From Physocladia obscura (taxonomy: Eukaryota; Chytridiomycota; Chytridiomycetes; Chytridiales; Chytriomycetaceae), in the NCBI GenBank assembly GCA_027596945.1, contig JADGJH010000933.1:1-12040 (forward strand): a stretch of DNA of 12,040 bases, given 5' to 3'. The notes below the pieces were generated by a model that was not told the origin of the DNA, ran no database searches, and saw nothing but the letters and a program-made list of their open reading frames with translations. Shown piece after piece: positions 7,354 through 12,040 of this stretch. Within the stretch, counting starts at the first letter, position 1, and the number at the start of each line of letters is the position of its first letter. Made by a program: the position numbers and the translations under genes.

Positions 7354-9436
7354 ATGTTTTTCGGGTTCAACACACCCAACCTGCATTTGATTGAGGACGC
7401 GCGGCCGGCGTGGCTGGCGCCGACGGCCTGGGAGCAGACGGACGCGCTGGCGTCGCTGGCACAGATCGGCGCCACAGTCTCGCGTATCTACGCGTTTGCC
7501 GTCGACACGCCGACGCTGCCGGTGGCCGCGGACTTGTTCCACCTGGCCTTGGCCCCGGGAAAGAACGAGTCGGGCCCCTGGGTCGCCGTGCCCTCCTCGT
7601 CCCTCGTGGCCAACGCCGCTCTCTTTGCCGCCCTCGACTCGGCCCTCGCAGTGGCCCGCGCAAACAATGTGCAGATCATCATTCCCCTCGTCGACCAGTA
7701 TACATGGTATAGTGTTGGTAGCGCATCGCAGTGTAGTACTGTGTGTAGTGCATAGCAGTTTATTAACGACATACTACTGCAGGTGGGGCGGCATTCCGGC
7801 CTTCTGTGCCCTCTTCAACACTACAAATACAACAGAGTTCTACACCTCCCCCACCATCACTGCTAACTTTCTCGCCTTCGTGTCCTACCTTGTCTCTAGA
7901 ACAAACTCCATCACCAACTCGACTTATGCCTCCGACTCTGCTATCTATGCATGGGAAACTGGCAACGAGCTGTATATTGTAAATGATGATGGTACTACAC
8001 GTCCACCTCCGGCTGCATGGACTGTGAGTGTTGCAAAGACTATAAAGGCTGCTGGTGCCATACAGAATGTTATTGATGGAAGTTACAGCTTACATGGCTG
8101 GGACGAGGCCATTTTCCGTGGAGATGGATGGGATGCAATTGATGGATACACTGCTCACTATTACGAAACATCAATTGCAACCACTACTACCACAACATTC
8201 GACTCAAGTATCCCGTCAGCACAACAAAAAAAAGAGTATGTTGATGCTGGTGCGTTCTTGGCTGTGGTGTTTTTCATTTCTGTTGGTGTGTGCGGCATAA
8301 TTTTGAGCTACCCACGTTTACTGAAGATTCATATTGCTTCAAATATTTCTGTATGGGCATTCATGTTCAGTGATGTCAAATTTTGGAAATATCGATCATC
8401 TGCAGCCGTTAATAATGATGGATCTTCTGCAACTCTTGATCATGAACTAATGCCTAAGCAAAGTCGCATAAGCACAAGCCAAGTATCACAGTCAGCTGAA
8501 AGAACACCCGATTTGTCACCAAAAAATCAGGGAGTTTGGACCAAATCAGATGTTAGACGAGTTTTCCTGGTTACTGTAGGTTTTTCAATTTTACTACTCA
8601 TTGGCGCAATAGTTTTATTGGCTATCGGATCGACGGCAACTGCCTCACCGCAATCAACAGTTGTACAGAATCCCACTTATGGCGAGCGATTTCAAAAAGA
8701 TCTCGCTTATATTATAAACGCAACCAACAACGCCAACAACAACAGTGTAACTGGCACGAAAAACAAACTGTTTTATGTCGGTGAATTCGGACTTTCCTCA
8801 TACGAGCAATATTCTAGTATCCTCGAAGCAGTAGCAAACACCAGCTATACCAACACAGGCTATGTTAAGGTTGGCGGCGCGTTGATCTGGAGTCTTCGCT
8901 TTCATTCTCGATTCGGCGGGTTCTGGAATCATATTGAAAGCTCAACTACCCAAAGCTATCATTTGCCTGGGTTTCCAGTCAACTTGTCCACCAGTTTGCA
9001 TATCCCAGAGAAAACTGGGTTTGCGGTCGATGAATATGCTACAACGGCTTTGATTAAATCGTATGCTGGAAATAAGTCTATCAGTGCTGGCACAACTGGG
9101 GGGCTGTTTGGGTCTGCGCCGAAACAAGCACCAATCTTGAATGTTACCACTGCTAGTGGTGGCAGCGGTACTGGCAGCAATGTTGTTCTGAATTTAACGT
9201 GGACTGGCAGTGCTGGTGCTCAGAGTTATACTATTCAGCGTGGCTTGGGGAATTTGACGGCTGTTGAAGCGAGTTTTGTGAATATTTCGGCTGGGGTGAG
9301 CGATGCTGTTGCAAGCGGGAGCGTGATTTTCCAAGATTTTGTAGCCGTGGGAAATATATATTTGTACCAAGTTTTTGGCGTTGAAAGTGGGGGGTTGATC
9401 GGTCCTAGTAGTAATATCTTTGTTGTTCATACTTAA
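7354..9436 (+). CDS. GH5-family (mannanase-like) glycosidase with an internal membrane hairpin and C-terminal FN3-like domain
   Basis: The predicted protein has 668 residues from exons 7354-7706 and 7783-9436. The 76-nt intron (GTATAG...CTGCAG) joins QYTW to WGGIPAF. GH5 features are the FFGFN start, QIIIPLVDQ, the acid/base Glu180 in WETGNEL, H243-Y-Y, the nucleophile Glu452 in VGEFG, and GALIWSL with Trp487. Residues 273-293 and 378-401 are strongly hydrophobic and flank an 84-residue, Ser/Thr- and Arg/Lys-rich segment. Positive charges at the inner ends (RLLK, KSDVRR) place that loop in the cytosol and both catalytic halves outside. Most N-glycosylation sequons lie in the two catalytic halves and the tail. 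Residues 567-668 look like an FN3-type beta domain. GH5 enzymes hydrolyse beta-linked glucans or mannans. No signal peptide is visible, and translation would begin inside the first beta strand. An in-frame extension to 7309 is open but has no ATG. The N-terminus is therefore uncertain or lost. Confidence 0.78.
7396..7665 (+). other. Sharply GC-rich block inside exon 1 of the GH5-like gene
   Basis: The five sequence lines covering 7381-7680 contain about 208 G+C in 300 bases (69%), with most codons here ending in G or C. Sampled lines of exon 2 run at about 42-48%. The change begins about 40 bases into exon 1 and fades before its 3' end, so it does not coincide with an exon border. The translated protein remains in frame and GH5-like across it. 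The block also creates long spurious open frames on both strands. Confidence 0.9.
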
Positions 9437-9483
9437 ATTGTCTTTTTCCTTTTCCATTTATACTTTTTCTTTCTTTAATTCTT

Positions 9484-11974
9484 TTATTTGTTGTCATTCA
9501 TTGCAAAATAATAACTATTAAACTTTGACGGAAAGCCCCCTGAACCGAGTGTCCACTTGGATCTTTGCTCTGCAATAAGAGTTTCGTCCGTGAAAACTTG
9601 GCCATCTTCATCTTTGCTTTCTGTAATATTCGCTAAACTGTCGCTCACAATATCTTTCGCATTCTTCTTTGCAGAGACACTCCAAATTTGTACGCTCAAC
9701 TTTCGACGGTTCGGGCCACGCGCTGCAACAAAAGACTCGTAGAATTCAACCAATTCTGCTTTCGCAACCTTCAAGACTTTCTCGGCATTCTCCTTCTTCT
9801 TGCTGAAATCGTACGTCTCGGACTGAATCTCGTTCCAAAAATAACTGGTTTGCTCCATCATGTACTTTGGCTTTTCAAGGAGTTGCTCGCTGACGGTGAC
9901 TTGGTGTCGCGCGTATTCTTTTTCCGAGAGTCCATCAAGAATATCCTTCACTTTTTCTTCTAGGAATGCAAAAATTCGCGATTCTACATGAACGGGATGC
10001 TTTTCAGACTGCACATGTACGCGCAAGCCGCAAATTCCGGTTGCAAACCGCGGATTACTCCATACTACGTATCCAAGCTGCTCCTTAGTGCGTAATACGT
10101 CAAAGCACGGCTCGCTAATTATTTGGTTCAGCAGAAGAGCCTTTGTGTAGTTTTCGGGTGTTGTGTCGCCAAACTGCAGATACACTTCAACGGCATTGTT
10201 GATATTTTCGACATTTGGAAGAATTCGCCGGTGTGTGAAATTTGTGTTTGCTGGCAAGTTGTGTGTTCGAGTCGTGCTGAAGCGCGCGTACGCAGCTAAA
10301 GGCCGGATTTTTTTCGAATTTCCAAGAAGTGTTTCGAATGTTGAAATCAATTCAAGGGACGTTTGGCGGTCAAAAGTTCCGTGAACAAATGCTTCTATAT
10401 GCACTGGATTTAACAGCATTGGGTAAAATCCGAAAACTTCGTCAGCAGTAATAGATTCAAGTTCTTGAATTTTCTCATTGCTCGTCCATAAACGCTCTTG
10501 AAGAAGCCATGTCAAAAAATAAGAAGCATGATGATCAGGGTTTTCGTTATCAAAGTTCACAAGGTCTCGCATGAACTGTCATGAAAATTATGCAATTTCC
10601 AGAAGAATAAATAAACGACAAAAAAAGAAGAAAACAGACTTACATCCTCTTTTATCACAGTGAATCTTTCTTGAACTATTGTCAAGGAGGCCATCACTTT
10701 GGCAACAGTTTCAACCAGTCTTCCGAGTTTGTCTGAGTATCCTCCGAATGCAAGAATGAGACCCTCGACTGTAGATTCCAGTTCGCAGTTCAAATCGGCC
10801 ATTTCTGCCTGATACAAAACTTCGTTCAAAGCGTCCATTACAAGTTCGCAATACAGCGAAGTCAACACGGCAAATCGAGGAGATGTGTATGCGATCGGAG
10901 ACTTTTAATAATGCATTTAGCCCAATTAGTTATTATTAATTTTAATAAAAACCTTGATCAAAAAACTCAGGCTTGTTCGAGGAACTTTGAAAGTATTATC
11001 CAGAAGAAACCAAACACGGGTGGTTGGCGTATCTTTGATAATTTTCGGTTCGTCAAAAATATCGGTCGTCCACGTTGCCGGAATGATGTCGAACTTGCGG
11101 GGAACAAAAGGATTTGCAGGCGGCAAATGCAAATTCGAGTTTTTTTCGATATTTCGCAGCGATGCAATCAAAGTATTTGGTAATGGCTCCACGTTGAACT
11201 CGGTTCCGTACCAAGGGGCAGTTGACCAACCATCAGTTTCAGTTTCTGGGGACACCAAAAAGATTCTGAAAGAATCGATAGTCAGGGAATCCATCATGCC
11301 TTTGATCAAGACGGGATCAAATTCTTGCATCAAATACCCACCAGAGAGAATATCAGGTTTTTCATAGACGTGCATACTTTGAGCCAAGGACGAACAATAA
11401 CTTGACGCATCAAATTTTTCTTGGTATTTGAATGATAGCTCGGACATTATTGCAAGCTGCCATTGGCATAAGAAAAAAAAAAAAGCAGGAGAGAGGAAAA
11501 AGAAGGGCTTACTTCATCAAAAATCCAACGCGAAACTTCGACATCCTTGAGCATTTGCATGTACTGAAAAACTGTTACAACAACATTTTCCCATCGTTCC
11601 AGGCCCAAATCAGAAATTGTGATTTCGATTTTCAAAAAATCAAATCCCTTTGCGCCGTGACTTTGATAACACGTCAAGCTTGACGCCAACCCCAGCTTTT
11701 TCAGCGTTGAAAGAATCGAGCCCTCGCTCTCATGTCCAATCAAATGCGTTATATATTTGTTTGGTGCTTTCTTGTAAACGGAATACGTGTCAGGCCACGG
11801 AAATGTAATCACTATTGTTTTATCGTCGCGCACGGGTTTAATTCGAACTAATTTTCCAAGCTCATTTTCGCCCAACGGATTGTCTGCGTATTCTCGTGGT
11901 ATGAGGTTTTTGTTTTCAATGTTATTGAATTTTGTTTCGGCCCAGGTTTGAAGCTCTTCCAAACTTTCTTTTCC
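9484..11974 (-). CDS. IDE: Insulin-degrading-enzyme/Ste23-type M16 metalloprotease (5' part outside the window)
   Basis: Four exons read leftwards: 11974-11513, 11456-10953, 10901-10644 and 10575-9484. The introns are 56, 51 and 68 nt, all phase 0 with GT-AG ends. They encode the C-terminal 771 residues. The remaining roughly 200-250 residues, with the zinc-binding HxxEH site, should lie beyond position 12040, because the exon at 11974 opens with a splice acceptor (TTAG) and GKESLEELQTW. Family landmarks are GHESEGSILSTLKKLG, the YFLTWLLQE segment, and the substrate-binding RTKEQLGYVV with Arg (10092-10090) and Tyr (10071-10069) that help catalysis in this family. GLRVHVQSEK and SRIFAFLEE follow. 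IDE-type proteases form a clam-shaped chamber and cut short peptides; yeast Ste23 processes a-factor. The C-terminus ends NDNK with no peroxisomal SKL-type signal. It is convergent with the GH5-like gene across 47 bp. Confidence 0.92.
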
Positions 11975-12004
11975 CTAACATAACGTTTGAATTCGGAAGA
12001 GAAC

Positions 12005-12040
12005 AAAAAAAAAAAAAAAAAAAAAAAACGAAAAAAAAAA
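12005..12040. repeat. Poly(A) tract at the window edge
   Basis: A run of 24 A (12005-12028), then CG, then 10 A to the end of the window. It corresponds to a poly(T) tract just upstream of a splice acceptor of the minus-strand IDE-type gene, so it is probably an intronic pyrimidine tract. The exact length may be unreliable. Confidence 0.8.

Noticed and set aside
7391..7782. Long Arg-rich open frame running into the GH5 second exon without splicing, and several opposite-strand frames over 7165-7772
   Set aside because: They are by-products of the GC-rich block. The frame beginning at 7354 with the 7707-7782 intron gives continuous GH5-like protein.
8236..8680. A good-looking donor GTATGT at 8236 that might make the membrane hairpin region an intron
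   Set aside because: None of the clear acceptors I tried downstream restores the frame while removing both hydrophobic segments. The region is open for over 400 bp with sensible topology, and the other introns are far shorter.
1..12040. tRNA, rRNA, CRISPR array or bacterial operon signals
   Set aside because: Nothing of these kinds was seen. The spliced genes and nuclear-type protein families indicate eukaryotic DNA.

Overview
The window looks like a compact nuclear genome of a fungus, most plausibly an early-diverging (chytrid-like) one. The reasons are short GT-AG introns (mostly 50-95 nt), tightly packed genes with gaps of 8-280 bp, and a mixture of a CaaX-ended UBL3/MUB-type ubiquitin-fold protein, GPATCH4, a COX7a-like subunit, an insulin-degrading-enzyme-type M16 protease and a GH5 mannanase-like enzyme. 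The taxonomic placement is inference. All exon structures were assembled by eye from reading frames and splice sites.

Positions 1 to about 3100 are AT-rich, repeat-type DNA. A 1086-bp Tc1/mariner (DD34E) element with perfect 19-bp terminal inverted repeats lies at 784-1869. Its transposase is dead, with one frameshift and three in-frame stops. The DNA on both sides of it contains no CpG dinucleotide at all (positions 1-877 and 1588-3103), and on the minus strand it carries decayed protein-like fragments that look like an older, larger element into which the Tc1 copy was nested.

Positions 3104-7345 hold four compact spliced genes: a prenylated ubiquitin-fold protein (UBL3 type, +), a G-patch nucleolar protein (GPATCH4 type, +), a very small three-exon COX7a-like subunit (-), and a small armadillo/helical-repeat-like protein (+). 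The COX7a-like and helical-repeat genes are divergent and share a 279-bp interval. GPATCH4 and COX7a are convergent and share their 3' region.

Positions 7346-12040 hold a GH5-type glycosidase (+) that starts only 8 bp after the helical-repeat gene, and the C-terminal 771 residues of an insulin-degrading-enzyme homologue (-), convergent with it at a 47-bp gap. The glycosidase is the most unusual object in the window. Its catalytic domain appears to be interrupted by a two-helix membrane hairpin with an 84-residue loop between the two catalytic glutamates. Its first exon is about 69% GC while its second is about 45%. It also lacks a visible signal peptide and the usual N-terminus.

The genes do not form one pathway. 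They are a mixed set of housekeeping and cell-surface functions beside a repeat block. No tRNA, rRNA or CRISPR array was recognised.
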